From Microbacterium foliorum (lineage in GTDB: Bacteria > Actinomycetota > Actinomycetes > Actinomycetales > Microbacteriaceae): a stretch of DNA of 64,000 nt. The notes under the pieces are model-generated. The model was not told the DNA's origin. It saw nothing but the letters and a program-made list of their open reading frames with translations, and did no database searches. A program made the translations under genes and the position numbers. The stretch is from assembly GCF_003367705.1 (NCBI RefSeq), contig NZ_CP031425.1, positions 2,480,001 to 2,544,000 on the forward strand, written 5' to 3'. Of this stretch, positions 16,877-28,313 are shown one piece after another (positions within the stretch are counted from its first letter, which is position 1; the number at the start of each line of letters is the position of its first letter).

Positions 16877-18691
16877 TCATCTCGCACGGGAGATCTCGCC
16901 GGGATCGCTCACCGGCAGCCGGCAGACGAACCCTCGGCAGTCGAACGCCCGCTCGGCGGCATTCGCCTCGGCGGGTGCGCCCTTGCCCTCGAACAGCGTG
17001 AACCCGGCATCCGCGAACGCCTCGGCCTGGCTGGGCGTGACGATCGAGATCACGTCGGCATCGCTGCGGCGCGCAGCGGCGGCGAGCGCCCCAGAGGGTG
17101 ACGGCGTCACCACGACCAGCTGGCGGGGAGCATCGACGAGCCCGGCCGCGACCCGCAGCAGGCTGCCGTGCGCGAAAGGCTGGGCGAGAGCGGATGCCGC
17201 GTGCCCGCGCACCCGCTCGGCGGCGGCCTCCCGATACCGCTCCCCCGCTCCCAGACGCCAGGCGGTGAGCGCGGCCTGGGCGACGGCGGCCGTACCCGAC
17301 GGCAGATCGCCGTCGGTCTGATCCGGCGCGGCGGCGATGCCGTGCGCGGCGAGCAGCGGATCGCCGTCCAGGCCCTCGATGGCGGTGTCGAGCAGGTCGC
17401 GTGCGAAGACGGCCCACGCTGCCTGCCCCGTCGCGAGCGCGAGGGCGAACAGCCCCTCGGCGAGCAGCGCGACATCGGCGGTCGTCGCCACCGCATCGGA
17501 CGCGGCCCCGTCGAGCGAGGCGCGCACGAGCCTCCCGGCGGAGTCCGTGTTGACGCGCAGCACGTACTCGGCGGCCTCCTGCGCCGCGCGCACCCACGAC
17601 GGCTCGGCATGCACCGCCCCCGCCGTGGCGAGCGCGGCGATCGCCAGGCCGTTCCAGCCCGTGATCACCTTGCCGTCGACCGACGGCGGCTCCAGACCCG
17701 CCCGCGCCGACACCGGCCGCAGGTAGTAGCCGCCCTCGCTGCGCGCGCCGTCGATCCACGACTCCGAGTCCTGCGCGGCGCCGAACCCTCCCCCGTCGAG
17801 GCGCAGCGTGTCGAGCAGGAACCCCGCCAGGCCGCGGACCGTCGGCTCATCGTCCGCGTCGAGAGCCACGAGGAGCAGCTGCGCGTTGTCGGTCAGCATC
17901 CGCTCGTAGTGCGGCACCGTCCAGTCGCGCTGTGTGGCGTAGCGGAAGAACCCGCCGTCGGCGTCTCGCAGGTCGGATGCCGCCATCGCCGCAAGCGCCC
18001 GTTCGGCCGCCGCCGCGGCATCCGCGGCTTCCCGGCGCACCAGCGGGGCCTGCAGCAGCCCCAGCGTCGTCGCCACCGGGAACTTGGGTGCGCCGCCGAA
18101 CCCGGCGAACTGCGGATCCTCGCGCGCGGCGATCGCCCCGGCCGCGGCGGCGATCGCCGCGACATCCGGCAGATCGGAGGGCGTCGAGGTCGCCGCCCTC
18201 GCCAGCGCGTCGGCCACCGCATCCGCGGACTCCTCCGCCTGCCCGCGGCGGACGGTCCAGGCCTCGTGCACGGCCGCGAGGACGTCTCGGAACGCGGGCA
18301 TCGGCGGCCGCGCCTCGGGCGGCCAGTAGGTGCCGGCGTAGAACGCGCGCCCCCGGGGTGTGGTGAAGACCGTGAGCGGCCAGCCGAGATTCTGCGTGAA
18401 CGCCGACGCGGCGGCCATGTAGGCGCTGTCGACCTCGGGATGCTCCTCGCGATCGACCTTCACCGCGACGAAATCGCGGTCGATGAGCGCGGCCGTCTCG
18501 GGATCCGCGAACGACTCCCGCGCCATGACATGGCACCAGTGGCACGTCGAATACCCGATCGAGATCATCAGGGGCACGTCGCGGCGCTGCGCCTCGGCGA
18601 ACGCCTCAGGCCCCCACGGATACCAGTCGACCGGATTGTCGGCATGAGCGCGGAGATAGGGGCTGAGCGTGTCGGCGAGCCGGTTGGTCAT
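16877..18691 (-). CDS. DUF255 / thioredoxin-like YyaL family protein
   Basis: 604 residues. N-terminal thioredoxin-like domain with a TCHWCHVM motif (Cys50, Cys53) after [11 protein letters not shown] and before DREEHPEVD, exactly as in the YyaL/SPATA20 family. A long six-hairpin (alpha/alpha) barrel resembling N-acylglucosamine 2-epimerase folds follows. The biochemical role is not established for the family; the CxxC suggests redox activity. A TAGCGT box lies 6 nt before the ATG. Confidence 0.93.
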   Translation of the reverse strand: MTNRLADTLSPYLRAHADNPVDWYPWGPEAFAEAQRRDVPLMISIGYSTCHWCHVMARESFADPETAALIDRDFVAVKVDREEHPEVDSAYMAAASAFTQNLGWPLTVFTTPRGRAFYAGTYWPPEARPPMPAFRDVLAAVHEAWTVRRGQAEESADAVADALARAATSTPSDLPDVAAIAAAAGAIAAREDPQFAGFGGAPKFPVATTLGLLQAPLVRREAADAAAAAERALAAMAASDLRDADGGFFRYATQRDWTVPHYERMLTDNAQLLLVALDADDEPTVRGLAGFLLDTLRLDGGGFGAAQDSESWIDGARSEGGYYLRPVSARAGLEPPSVDGKVITGWNGLAIAALATAGAVHAEPSWVRAAQEAAEYVLRVNTDSAGRLVRASLDGAASDAVATTADVALLAEGLFALALATGQAAWAVFARDLLDTAIEGLDGDPLLAAHGIAAAPDQTDGDLPSGTAAVAQAALTAWRLGAGERYREAAAERVRGHAASALAQPFAHGSLLRVAAGLVDAPRQLVVVTPSPSGALAAAARRSDADVISIVTPSQAEAFADAGFTLFEGKGAPAEANAAERAFDCRGFVCRLPVSDPGEISRAR

Positions 18692-18697
18692 GCCATC

Positions 18698-18703
18698 ACG
18701 CTA
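18698..18703 (-). promoter_or_regulatory. -10 box of DUF255 gene
   Basis: TAGCGT on the minus strand, 6 nt from the ATG at 18691; leaderless-type. Confidence 0.5.
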
Positions 18704-18741
18704 CGCCGCCGCGCCGACGACGAGGCGCGGAGACGAACTGC

Positions 18742-19314
18742 TCAGGAGACGAGGAGCTGCTCCGCGGGACGCGATGCCGCGTAGCCGACGAGCGGCAGGG
18801 CGCGCTCGGCCGCGAGCGCGATCCTCGCCCGCAGCACCTCCGACGCGATCACGTAGCCGTCGAAGTCGGTGTTGCTGGCGTACACGCCCACCGGCAGCGT
18901 GAGCGCCTGGAAGAACGCGAACAGCGGTCGCAGCTGGTGCTCGATGATGAGCGCGTGGCGCTCGCCGCCGCCGGTCGCGGCGAGCAGCACCGGCTTGCCG
19001 ACGAGCTCGTACTGGCCGACGAAGTCGAACAGGTGCTTGAAGAGCCCGGTGAAGGAGGCCCGGTAGACGGGGCTCCCGACGATCAGAAGGTCGCTCGCCT
19101 CGATCGCGACGAGCTTCTCCTCGACCTCGGCGGGCAGCTGATCGCGGCGCAGTGCACCCGCGAGCGAGGGTCCGATGTCGGTGAGCTCGACGATCTCGAT
19201 CTCGACCTCCGCGCGCTCGGCGACGGCATCGGCGATGGCACGGATGAGCGCCGTGGTCTTGCTGGGCTCGTGCAGGGAGCCGGAGACGGCGACGACGCGG
19301 TAGGGAGCAGTCAT
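18742..19314 (-). CDS. NADPH-dependent FMN reductase (MsuE/SsuE-like)
   Basis: 190 residues from ATG 19314; an upstream in-frame start is unlikely because it would bury the TAGCGT box 7 nt upstream. Flavodoxin-like fold: VVAVSGSLHEPSKTTALI is the phosphate-binding loop, DLLIVGSPVYRASFTGLFKHLFD surrounds the flavin, and PVLLAATGGGERHALIIEHQLRPLFAFF is diagnostic of the MsuE group. These enzymes feed reduced FMN to two-component LLM monooxygenases. Two such monooxygenases occur in the window at 26351 and 34720, though 7 kb or more away, so a functional link is only possible. Confidence 0.9.
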   Translation of the reverse strand: MTAPYRVVAVSGSLHEPSKTTALIRAIADAVAERAEVEIEIVELTDIGPSLAGALRRDQLPAEVEEKLVAIEASDLLIVGSPVYRASFTGLFKHLFDFVGQYELVGKPVLLAATGGGERHALIIEHQLRPLFAFFQALTLPVGVYASNTDFDGYVIASEVLRARIALAAERALPLVGYAASRPAEQLLVS

Positions 19315-19321
19315 GCCGACG

Positions 19322-19327
19322 ACGCTA
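19322..19327 (-). promoter_or_regulatory. -10 box of FMN reductase gene
   Basis: TAGCGT on the minus strand, 7 nt before the ATG at 19314. Confidence 0.45.
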
Positions 19328-19335
19328 CTCACGAC

Positions 19336-19370
19336 GACGCCCCGTGTCGCGAGCGGCGACACGGGGCGTC
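19336..19370 (-). terminator. hairpin terminator after aldo/keto reductase gene
   Basis: GACGCCCCGTGTCGC and GCGACACGGGGCGTC form a perfect 15-bp stem with a GAGCG loop, 51 bp beyond the stop of the gene at 19421. There is no clear U-tract, which is common in high-GC actinobacteria. Confidence 0.7.
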
Positions 19371-19420
19371 ATCTGTCGATACGGGACGTCTCCGTCCGAG
19401 CCGGGTCAGGGCACCTGGCC

Positions 19421-21456
<2,036 letters not shown>

Positions 21457-21462
21457 GGATGA

Positions 21463-21472
21463 ATCGTACGAT
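21463..21472. promoter_or_regulatory. shared divergent -10 element between membrane-protein gene and hrpA
   Basis: ATCGTACGAT is a 10-bp perfect palindrome that reads TACGAT on both strands. On the minus strand it ends 6 nt before the GTG of the membrane protein. On the plus strand it ends 9 nt before the hrpA ATG. One short palindrome may therefore serve as the -10 box in both directions. Confidence 0.5.
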
Positions 21473-21481
21473 GGGAGTTCT

Positions 21482-24400
21482 ATGTCCTCCCCCGTCATCT
21501 TCTATCCTCCCGAGCTGCCCGTCAGCGCCGCGCGGGACGAGATCGCCGACGCCATCCGCGACAATCAGGTCGTGATCGTGGCGGGCGCGACGGGATCCGG
21601 CAAGACCACGCAGCTGCCGAAGATCTGCCTCGACCTCGGCCGTGAGCGCATCGCCCACACGCAGCCCCGCCGCCTCGCCGCCCGCACGATCGCCGAGCGC
21701 GTCGCCGAAGAGCTGCAGGTGGAGCTGGGCGGCGTCGTCGGGTACAAGGTGCGCTTCACCGACAAGGTGTCCGACGAGACGCGCATCGCCCTGATGACCG
21801 ACGGCATCCTGCTCAACGAGATCCACCGCGACCGACTGCTGCGCCGCTACGACACGATCATCATCGACGAGGCGCACGAGCGCTCGCTCAACGTCGACTT
21901 CCTGCTGGGCTACCTGGTGCGCATCCTGCCCGAGCGCCCCGACCTCAAGGTGATCATCACCTCGGCGACGATCGATCCCGAGAGCTTCGCCCGGCACTTC
22001 GCCACCGCCGCCGGCGAGCCCGCCCCGATCATCGAGGTGTCCGGTCGCACCTTCCCGGTGGAGATCCGCTACCGCGCGCAGACCGACGAGAACGAGGAGA
22101 CCGGCGAGACCGGCTCCGCGGAGGAGGCCGACGAGGTGACCGCGATCGTCGCGGCGCTGCGCGAGCTCGATCGCGAGGAGCCGGGCGACGTGCTCGTGTT
22201 CCTGCCCGGCGAGGCGGAGATCCGCGACGCCGCGGATGCCGTGCGCGGCGCCTACGCGAAGGACCGCTCCCCCACCGAGGTCCTGCCGCTGTACGGGCGC
22301 CTGTCGGCCGCCGAGCAGCACCGGGTGTTCGAGAAGAGCCGGGTGGCCGGCGTGCGCAGACGCGTCGTGCTCGCCACGAACGTCGCCGAGACCAGCCTGA
22401 CCGTGCCGGGCATCCGCTACGTGATCGACACCGGCACCGCGCGCATCTCGCGCTACAGCAGCCGGTCGAAGGTGCAGCGCCTGCCCATCGAGGCGATCTC
22501 CCAGGCCTCGGCGAACCAGCGCTCGGGCCGTGCGGGCCGCACGAGCGACGGCATCGCGATCCGTCTCTACAGCGAAGAGGACTTCGACAGGAGGGCGGAG
22601 TTCACCGAGCCCGAGATCCTGCGCACCTCCCTCGCCTCGGTCATCCTGCAGATGCTGTCGCTCGGCTTCGGCGACATCACCGCCTTCCCCTTCCTCACCC
22701 CTCCCGATTCCCGGGGTGTGAAGGCGGCCGTCGACCTGCTCACCGAGCTCGGCGCCGTCGACGGCGGCGGGGACTCCCCGCGCCTCACCCGCATCGGCCG
22801 CGACATCTCGCGCATCCCCATCGACCCGCGTTTCGCCCGCATGCTGATCGAGGCCGGTCGCGCGGGCGGCGCCGCCGTCAGCCGTGACGTGCTCGCGATC
22901 GTGGCCGGGATGTCGATCCAGGACGTCCGTGAGCGCCCGTCGCAGGACGCCCCGCAGAGCGTGCGCGACGAGGCCGACCGGATGCACGCGCGGTTCGCCG
23001 ACCCGACGAGCGACTTCCTCTCGATCCTCAACCTCTGGAACCACCTCAGGGAACAGCAGCGCGAACTCGGGTCGAGCGCGTTCCGGCGACTGTGCCGCTC
23101 CGAGCACCTCAACTACGTGCGGGTGCGGGAGTGGTTCGACGTGCACCGTCAGCTGCGCTCGCTGGTCAGGGAGAAGGACACGGGCGGCTCGGGCGCCGCG
23201 GATCCGGACGCGATCCATCGCGCGCTGCTCGCTGGTCTGCTGTCGCAGATCGGCATCCTCGACGAGCGCAACAGCGGCAAGGGCGTGGATCCCAAGAAGA
23301 AGCGGATGGCGGAGTACCGCGGTGCGCGCGGCATCCGCTTCTCGATCTTCCCCGGTTCCGCGCTGCGCAAGAAGGCCCCGCAGGCGGTCATGGCCGCCGA
23401 GATCGTCGAGACGTCGCGCACCTACGCGCGCACGGTCGCCGCGATCGATCCGGCCTGGGCCGAGGCTCTCGCGGGTGACCTCGCCAAGCGTCAGGTCACC
23501 GAGCCGCACTGGTCGAAGGATGCCGGCGCCGCCGTCGCCTACGAGAAGGTGACGCTGTTCGGGGTCGAGATCATCCCTCGGCGCCGTGTGCAGTTCGCCC
23601 GCATCGACCGCGCCGCGTCGCGCGAGCTGTTCCTCCGGCATGCGCTGGTCGAGGGCGAGTGGGATCCGACGCGCATCGACAAGCGTGTGAGCGCCTTCTG
23701 GCGCAGCAACGCCGAACTGCGCCGACGTCTCGAGAAGCTCGAGGAGCGCGAGCGCCGCCGTGACATCCTCGCGGGTGACGAGGCCGTCTTCCGCTTCTAC
23801 GACGAGCGCATCCCCTCGGACGTGTTCGATGTCCGCTCGTTCGAGACCTGGTGGCGAGAGCAGCTGTCCACCACGCCGAAGCTCCTCGTGATGCGCGAGG
23901 CCGACCTGCTCGACGACGACGGTCGCGCCGATCAGAACGAGTTCCCGACCAGATGGACGCAGGGCGACCAGGTGCTCGGCCTCGCCTACCGCTTCGAGCC
24001 GGGAGCGGCCGATGACGGCGTGAGCGTCGTCATTCCGCTGCCCCTGCTCGCGCAGATCGAGGATCGCGGCTTCGACTGGCAGGTGCCGGGTCTGCGCGCC
24101 GAACTCGTCACGGGTCTGCTGCGCGCGCTGCCGAAGGCGATCCGCCGGCACGTGGTCCCCGCAGCCGACTGGGCCGACAGGTTCGGGGCGGAACTGGTCG
24201 GTCACGGCCCCGAATCGCACGGGGGTCTGCCGACGCGCACGCTGAAGGACGCGCTCGCGCGACTGATCCAGCCGCTGGCGAACCAGCTCGTCTCGGCGTC
24301 CGAGTTCGAGGACGACCGGGTGCCCGCGCACCTGCGCATGAACTTCCGCGCCGTCGACGAGCGCGGCCGAGTGGTCGCATCCAGTCGCGACCTGGGCGCA

Positions 24401-25387
24401 CTGCAGGCGCAGCTCGCCGACCGGGCGCGCAGCAGCGTCGCCCGCTCGATCGCGGCCCCGCCACGCCGCCCCGGCCCCGCGAAAGGACCGCAGCCGCCCG
24501 CCGTCGCCACCTCGATCGAGAAGGACGGCCTCACCGGTTGGACGTTCGGCGAGCTGCCCGAGGTCCTCGACACCCGCGTCGCCGGCGGCGTGGTGCGCGG
24601 CTACCCCGCCCTGGTCGACCAGGGCAAGACCGTGTCGGTGCGGGTGGAGTCCACGGCGGATGCCGCCGTGGCCGCCACACGCCGCGGTGTGCTGCGCCTC
24701 GTGCTGCTCGGGGTGCCCTCGCCCTCGTCGTACGTGCAGGAGCACCTCACCAGCCAGGAGAAGCTCGCCCTCGCCGCATCGCCCTATCAGTCGGCGGCGG
24801 CGCTCATCGAGGACTGCCGGGCCGCGGTGGTGCAGAACGTGATCGATCGCACCGTGCCGGGTGGCATCATCCGCACCGAGGCCGAATTCCAGCGCGTGCG
24901 CGAGGCGGTGTCGGCGGCTCTCGTCGACGCGCTGTTCGCGTGCGTGTCGCTCGTCGCGCGCATCCTGACGAAGACGCGCGACGTCGAACGCGGCATCCGC
25001 TCGCAGAACTCCCTCGCGCTGCTCGGCCCGCTGAACGACATCCGCACGCAGCTCTCAGGGCTGCTGCACCCGGGGTTCGTCTCCGCGGCGGGCGTCGACC
25101 GCCTCGCGCACTTCCCGCGCTACCTCGACGGGATGCTCGACCGGCTGAAGACCCTGGCGAGCGAGCCGGGCAAGGACCGTGCCCGGATGACCGAGTACGA
25201 GCGGATGGCGAGTGCGTTCGAGGACGCCGGAGGCGCGATCCCGCTCCCCGCCGATGCGCCGTCCGCACTGGTCGAGACGCGGTGGCTGCTCGAGGAGTAC
25301 CGCGTGAGCGTGTTCGCGCAGCGACTCGGCACCGCCCAGCCCGTCTCGCCGCAGCGCATCATGAAGGCGCTGTCGACGCGGGGGTAG
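21482..25387 (+). CDS. hrpA: ATP-dependent RNA helicase HrpA (DEAH box)
   Basis: 1301 residues. Starts at the ATG at 21482; the frame is open upstream, but that part is antisense to the membrane-protein gene. DEAH helicase core: Walker A GATGSGKT (35-42), TQPRRLAA, DEAH (129-132), SATI, then QRSGRAGR in motif VI. Helicase-associated and OB-fold domains follow, then the long DUF3418 C-terminal domain typical of HrpA. In E. coli, HrpA acts on mRNA and on stalled or collided ribosomes. Cytoplasmic and transcribed alone. Confidence 0.96.
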   Translation: MSSPVIFYPPELPVSAARDEIADAIRDNQVVIVAGATGSGKTTQLPKICLDLGRERIAHTQPRRLAARTIAERVAEELQVELGGVVGYKVRFTDKVSDETRIALMTDGILLNEIHRDRLLRRYDTIIIDEAHERSLNVDFLLGYLVRILPERPDLKVIITSATIDPESFARHFATAAGEPAPIIEVSGRTFPVEIRYRAQTDENEETGETGSAEEADEVTAIVAALRELDREEPGDVLVFLPGEAEIRDAADAVRGAYAKDRSPTEVLPLYGRLSAAEQHRVFEKSRVAGVRRRVVLATNVAETSLTVPGIRYVIDTGTARISRYSSRSKVQRLPIEAISQASANQRSGRAGRTSDGIAIRLYSEEDFDRRAEFTEPEILRTSLASVILQMLSLGFGDITAFPFLTPPDSRGVKAAVDLLTELGAVDGGGDSPRLTRIGRDISRIPIDPRFARMLIEAGRAGGAAVSRDVLAIVAGMSIQDVRERPSQDAPQSVRDEADRMHARFADPTSDFLSILNLWNHLREQQRELGSSAFRRLCRSEHLNYVRVREWFDVHRQLRSLVREKDTGGSGAADPDAIHRALLAGLLSQIGILDERNSGKGVDPKKKRMAEYRGARGIRFSIFPGSALRKKAPQAVMAAEIVETSRTYARTVAAIDPAWAEALAGDLAKRQVTEPHWSKDAGAAVAYEKVTLFGVEIIPRRRVQFARIDRAASRELFLRHALVEGEWDPTRIDKRVSAFWRSNAELRRRLEKLEERERRRDILAGDEAVFRFYDERIPSDVFDVRSFETWWREQLSTTPKLLVMREADLLDDDGRADQNEFPTRWTQGDQVLGLAYRFEPGAADDGVSVVIPLPLLAQIEDRGFDWQVPGLRAELVTGLLRALPKAIRRHVVPAADWADRFGAELVGHGPESHGGLPTRTLKDALARLIQPLANQLVSASEFEDDRVPAHLRMNFRAVDERGRVVASSRDLGALQAQLADRARSSVARSIAAPPRRPGPAKGPQPPAVATSIEKDGLTGWTFGELPEVLDTRVAGGVVRGYPALVDQGKTVSVRVESTADAAVAATRRGVLRLVLLGVPSPSSYVQEHLTSQEKLALAASPYQSAAALIEDCRAAVVQNVIDRTVPGGIIRTEAEFQRVREAVSAALVDALFACVSLVARILTKTRDVERGIRSQNSLALLGPLNDIRTQLSGLLHPGFVSAAGVDRLAHFPRYLDGMLDRLKTLASEPGKDRARMTEYERMASAFEDAGGAIPLPADAPSALVETRWLLEEYRVSVFAQRLGTAQPVSPQRIMKALSTRG

Positions 25388-25390
25388 CCT
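25385..25390 (+). promoter_or_regulatory. -10 box of quinone oxidoreductase gene
   Basis: TAGCCT, 6 nt before the ATG at 25397. It overlaps the hrpA stop codon (TAG), so the promoter sits at the very end of hrpA. Confidence 0.5.
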
Positions 25391-25396
25391 GGACGC

Positions 25397-26341
25397 ATGG
25401 CTCGCGCGATCGTCTATACGGAGTTCGGTTCCCCTGATGTGCTGCACCTGATCGAGGTCCCCGACCCGATCGCGCTCAGCGGCGAGGCGGTGGTGCGCAT
25501 CGAGGCCGCCGGAGTGAACCCGATCGACGCCAAGCTGCGCAGCGCGAAGCGCCCGTCGCCGCCGATCACCGAGCCGCGGGGTGTGGGCTTCGACGGCGCG
25601 GGCGTGATCGACTCCGTCGGCGACGGCGTCGAGACCTTCGGCGTGGGCGACCGCGTGGCGATCCGCGACACGGTCGGCACGTACGCGAGCCACCTCGCCG
25701 TCTCGGTCGAGAAGCTCGTCGCGCTGCCCGACTCCGTCACCTCGGCCGAGGGCGCCGGGATCGGCATCCCCGCAGGGACCGCGTTCCAGGCCCTCCGCTC
25801 GCTCGGCGTCGCGCAGGGCGACGTGGTGCTCGTGCACGGCGGGTCGGGGTCGGTCGGGCAGGCGGCTGTGCAGTTCGCCGTCGCCTGGGGCGCGACCGTC
25901 GTCGCGACCGCCAGCCCTGCGCGGCACGAGCAGCTGCGTGAACTCGGTGCGATCCCCGTCGCCTACGGCGAGGGACTGCTCGACCGCGTGCGCGACGCCG
26001 CCCCCGACGGGGTGACGGTGGCACTGGACTGCGCGGGCACCGACGAGGCCATCGAGGTCTCCCTCGAGCTCGTCGCCGACCGCGACCGCATCGCGACGAT
26101 CGTCCGGGGTCCCGACGCGGCGTCGTTCGGCATCCGCGCCTTCTCCGGCGGATCGCCCGAGCCCCTGACGCCGCAAGAGCTCGAGTGGCGAGCCGAGGCG
26201 CTCGCGGCGACCGTCGATCTGCTGGCCACCGGCGACTTCACGATCGAGCTCGGCCCCGAGCTGCCCCTCGCCGAGGCGGCACAGGCCCACGAGCTCGTGG
26301 AGTCCGGCGCCGCCTCCGGCAAGATCGTCCTCGTTCCGTAG
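25397..26341 (+). CDS. NADP-dependent quinone oxidoreductase / alcohol dehydrogenase-like
   Basis: 314 residues. Medium-chain dehydrogenase/reductase of the zeta-crystallin/Qor type: GroES-like N-terminal half (AAGVNPIDAKLRSA, GFDGAGVIDSVGDGV) and a Rossmann half with VLVHGGSGSVGQAAVQFAVAWGA. The structural zinc-binding cysteine cluster is absent, as expected for quinone reductases. Substrate unknown. Downstream of hrpA by 9 bp but with its own -10 box. It converges with the LLM gene 9 bp later. Confidence 0.92.
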   Translation: MARAIVYTEFGSPDVLHLIEVPDPIALSGEAVVRIEAAGVNPIDAKLRSAKRPSPPITEPRGVGFDGAGVIDSVGDGVETFGVGDRVAIRDTVGTYASHLAVSVEKLVALPDSVTSAEGAGIGIPAGTAFQALRSLGVAQGDVVLVHGGSGSVGQAAVQFAVAWGATVVATASPARHEQLRELGAIPVAYGEGLLDRVRDAAPDGVTVALDCAGTDEAIEVSLELVADRDRIATIVRGPDAASFGIRAFSGGSPEPLTPQELEWRAEALAATVDLLATGDFTIELGPELPLAEAAQAHELVESGAASGKIVLVP

Positions 26342-26350
26342 GGAGCGTGG

Positions 26351-27493
26351 TCAGGCGACGCGGGTCTCGTCACGTGCGTCGTCACGTGCTGCGCGCGCCT
26401 CATCCCGGAGCCGCGCGCCCTCGCGGAGCGCGGGGACGAGCTCGTCTCCCCACTCGCGCACGTCGCCGAGCGGATCGAATCCGCGGATGAGGAAGCGCGT
26501 CACACCCAGGTCGTAGTACTTCAGCAGCGCCTCGGCCACCTGCGCGGGCGTGCCCACCGGAGCCGTGGAGTTTCCCGACGGGCCCGTGAGCTTCGTGATC
26601 CCCAGCCAGAGGCGCTCGTCGTGCACGTCACCGCGCAGGGCCGCCTGCTGCAGGCGGTCGGCCGACACGGCGTTCTGCTCGCGCTGCAGGGGGCGCGCGA
26701 ACGACAGGGTGTCGCCGGACTCCCTGTCGCGGATCAGCGCCGCGGTCTCGGCGTGGATCCGGTCGGCCCTCTCCCAGGCCTCAGCTTCGGTGGCGCCGAT
26801 GATCGGGCGGGTCGAGAGACTGAACTCGACGGTGCGCCCTCGCGCGGCCGCCGCCGCGCGGATCACCCGGATGTTCTCGGCCACCTCGGCCAGCGGCTCA
26901 CCGAACAGCATGTACACGTCGGCCCCGCCCGCCCCGACGTCGACCGCACCGTCGGAGAGCCCGCCGAAGAAGATCGGGATGCCGGCCTCGGTCGCGGGCT
27001 TCACGGCCGAGAAGGCCCCCTGCACGCGATAGAAGTCGCCCTCGTAGTCGAAGGGCTCGTCGGAGGCGAGCGTGCGTCGGAGCACCTCGATGAACTCTCC
27101 GGTGCGGCGGTAGCGCTCGGACTTCGCGCTGAAGTCCCCGTCACGACGCTGATCGGCCTCGCTGCCACCGGTGATGTGGTGGATCGCCACCCGTCCGCCT
27201 CCGGTCAGGTGGTCGAGGGTGGCGAGCTTGCGCGCGACGACGGTCGGCGCGACGAACCCCGGTCGGTGGGCGATGAGCACCTTCAGCCGTTCGGTCGCGT
27301 GCAGCGCCGCGGCCGCGACGGCGAATCCGTCGGGAGAGCTGGCGCTGTAGCCGATCAGCACCCGGTCGAAACCGGATTCCTCGTGCGCGCGGGAGAACTC
27401 CCGCACGTACGCGGCGTCGACGACGGGGCCGGAGACCGCCGTCGATTCCGACCCCGCAGTGGTGGCGATCATTCCGAGGATCTCGATGGGCAT
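26351..27493 (-). CDS. LLM class flavin-dependent monooxygenase (alkanesulfonate monooxygenase-like)
   Basis: 380 residues. Bacterial luciferase-like TIM barrel that uses reduced FMN and oxygen. SsuD/SfnG-group features: IEILGMIATT, then FDRVLIGYSASSPDGF, RPGFVAPTVVARKLATLDHLTGGRV-type strand, HHITGGSEADQRRDGDF, and RYRRTGEFIEVLRR. Such enzymes release sulfite from alkanesulfonates or sulfones. It is the last gene of a six-gene minus-strand operon, 4 bp after an ABC ATPase, so the importer probably supplies its substrate. The reduced flavin source is not in the operon. Confidence 0.92.
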   Translation of the reverse strand: MPIEILGMIATTAGSESTAVSGPVVDAAYVREFSRAHEESGFDRVLIGYSASSPDGFAVAAAALHATERLKVLIAHRPGFVAPTVVARKLATLDHLTGGGRVAIHHITGGSEADQRRDGDFSAKSERYRRTGEFIEVLRRTLASDEPFDYEGDFYRVQGAFSAVKPATEAGIPIFFGGLSDGAVDVGAGGADVYMLFGEPLAEVAENIRVIRAAAAARGRTVEFSLSTRPIIGATEAEAWERADRIHAETAALIRDRESGDTLSFARPLQREQNAVSADRLQQAALRGDVHDERLWLGITKLTGPSGNSTAPVGTPAQVAEALLKYYDLGVTRFLIRGFDPLGDVREWGDELVPALREGARLRDEARAARDDARDETRVA

Positions 27494-27497
27494 GGTG

Positions 27498-28313
27498 TCA
27501 GCTCCTGGCGGGGACGGGCGAAGGTCGGTTCGCGGTGGGTGTGTGGATGAGGGGGACGGAGTCGATCAGCAGGCGGGTGTACGGGTGCTCCGGGCGCGAG
27601 ATCACGCGCCGCGTGGGGCCGTCCTCGACGATGCGTCCGCGGTCGAGCACCACCAGTCGGTCGCTCATGGCGGCGAGCGAGCCGATGTCATGTGAGATGA
27701 CGAGCATCGCCAGATCGTCGCCTCGCGCGTCGCGCAGAGCGATCAGAGCCTTGACCACGCGGTCACGGCTCGCGGCGTCCAGTGCGCTGACGGGCTCATC
27801 GAGCAGCAGCAGGCGAGGTTCGACGACGAGGGCCCTGGCGATCGCGGCGCGCTGCCGCTGCCCGCCGGAGAGGCCGGCGGGCACCCGCGTCAGGAGCTCC
27901 TCGTCGAGCCCCACGGCCTCCAACGCCGCCGCGCGACGACGGGTGGCCTCCTGCGCCGAGACCTTCGCGATGCGGAGCCCCTCGACGATCGACTCGGCGA
28001 CGCGCACCCCGGGGTCGAGCGAGCGGAGGGGATCCTGGAAGACGTACTGCACGACGCCGGCCCGGCGCCAGAGCCGCAGGCCGCGGCCGCGCAGGCGCGT
28101 CACGTCGCGGTCGTCGACGAGGATCCGCGAGCCCGCCGCGCTGTCGACCGCGCGCAGCACCGCCCTGGCGAGCGTCGTCTTGCCCGAGCCCGACTCGCCG
28201 ACGACGCCGACGACCTCGCCGGGGCGCACCGTGAGCGAGATGCGGTCGAGCACGCGGACGGCCCCGTAGTCGACCGACAGATCGTCGAGTCGGAGCAGCG
28301 GAGTGCGCGTCAT
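27498..28313 (-). CDS. ABC transporter ATP-binding protein (DppF-like)
   Basis: 271 residues. Walker A GESGSGKTT, signature LSGGQRQRAAIARAL, Walker B LLLLDEPVSALD, H-loop VISHD. C-terminal RPEHPYTRLLIDSVP is the Opp/Dpp-type extension. Pairs with the ATPase upstream, whose stop overlaps this start by 4 bp (ATGA). Powers the importer of the presumed organosulfur substrate. Confidence 0.93.
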   Translation of the reverse strand: MTRTPLLRLDDLSVDYGAVRVLDRISLTVRPGEVVGVVGESGSGKTTLARAVLRAVDSAAGSRILVDDRDVTRLRGRGLRLWRRAGVVQYVFQDPLRSLDPGVRVAESIVEGLRIAKVSAQEATRRRAAALEAVGLDEELLTRVPAGLSGGQRQRAAIARALVVEPRLLLLDEPVSALDAASRDRVVKALIALRDARGDDLAMLVISHDIGSLAAMSDRLVVLDRGRIVEDGPTRRVISRPEHPYTRLLIDSVPLIHTPTANRPSPVPARS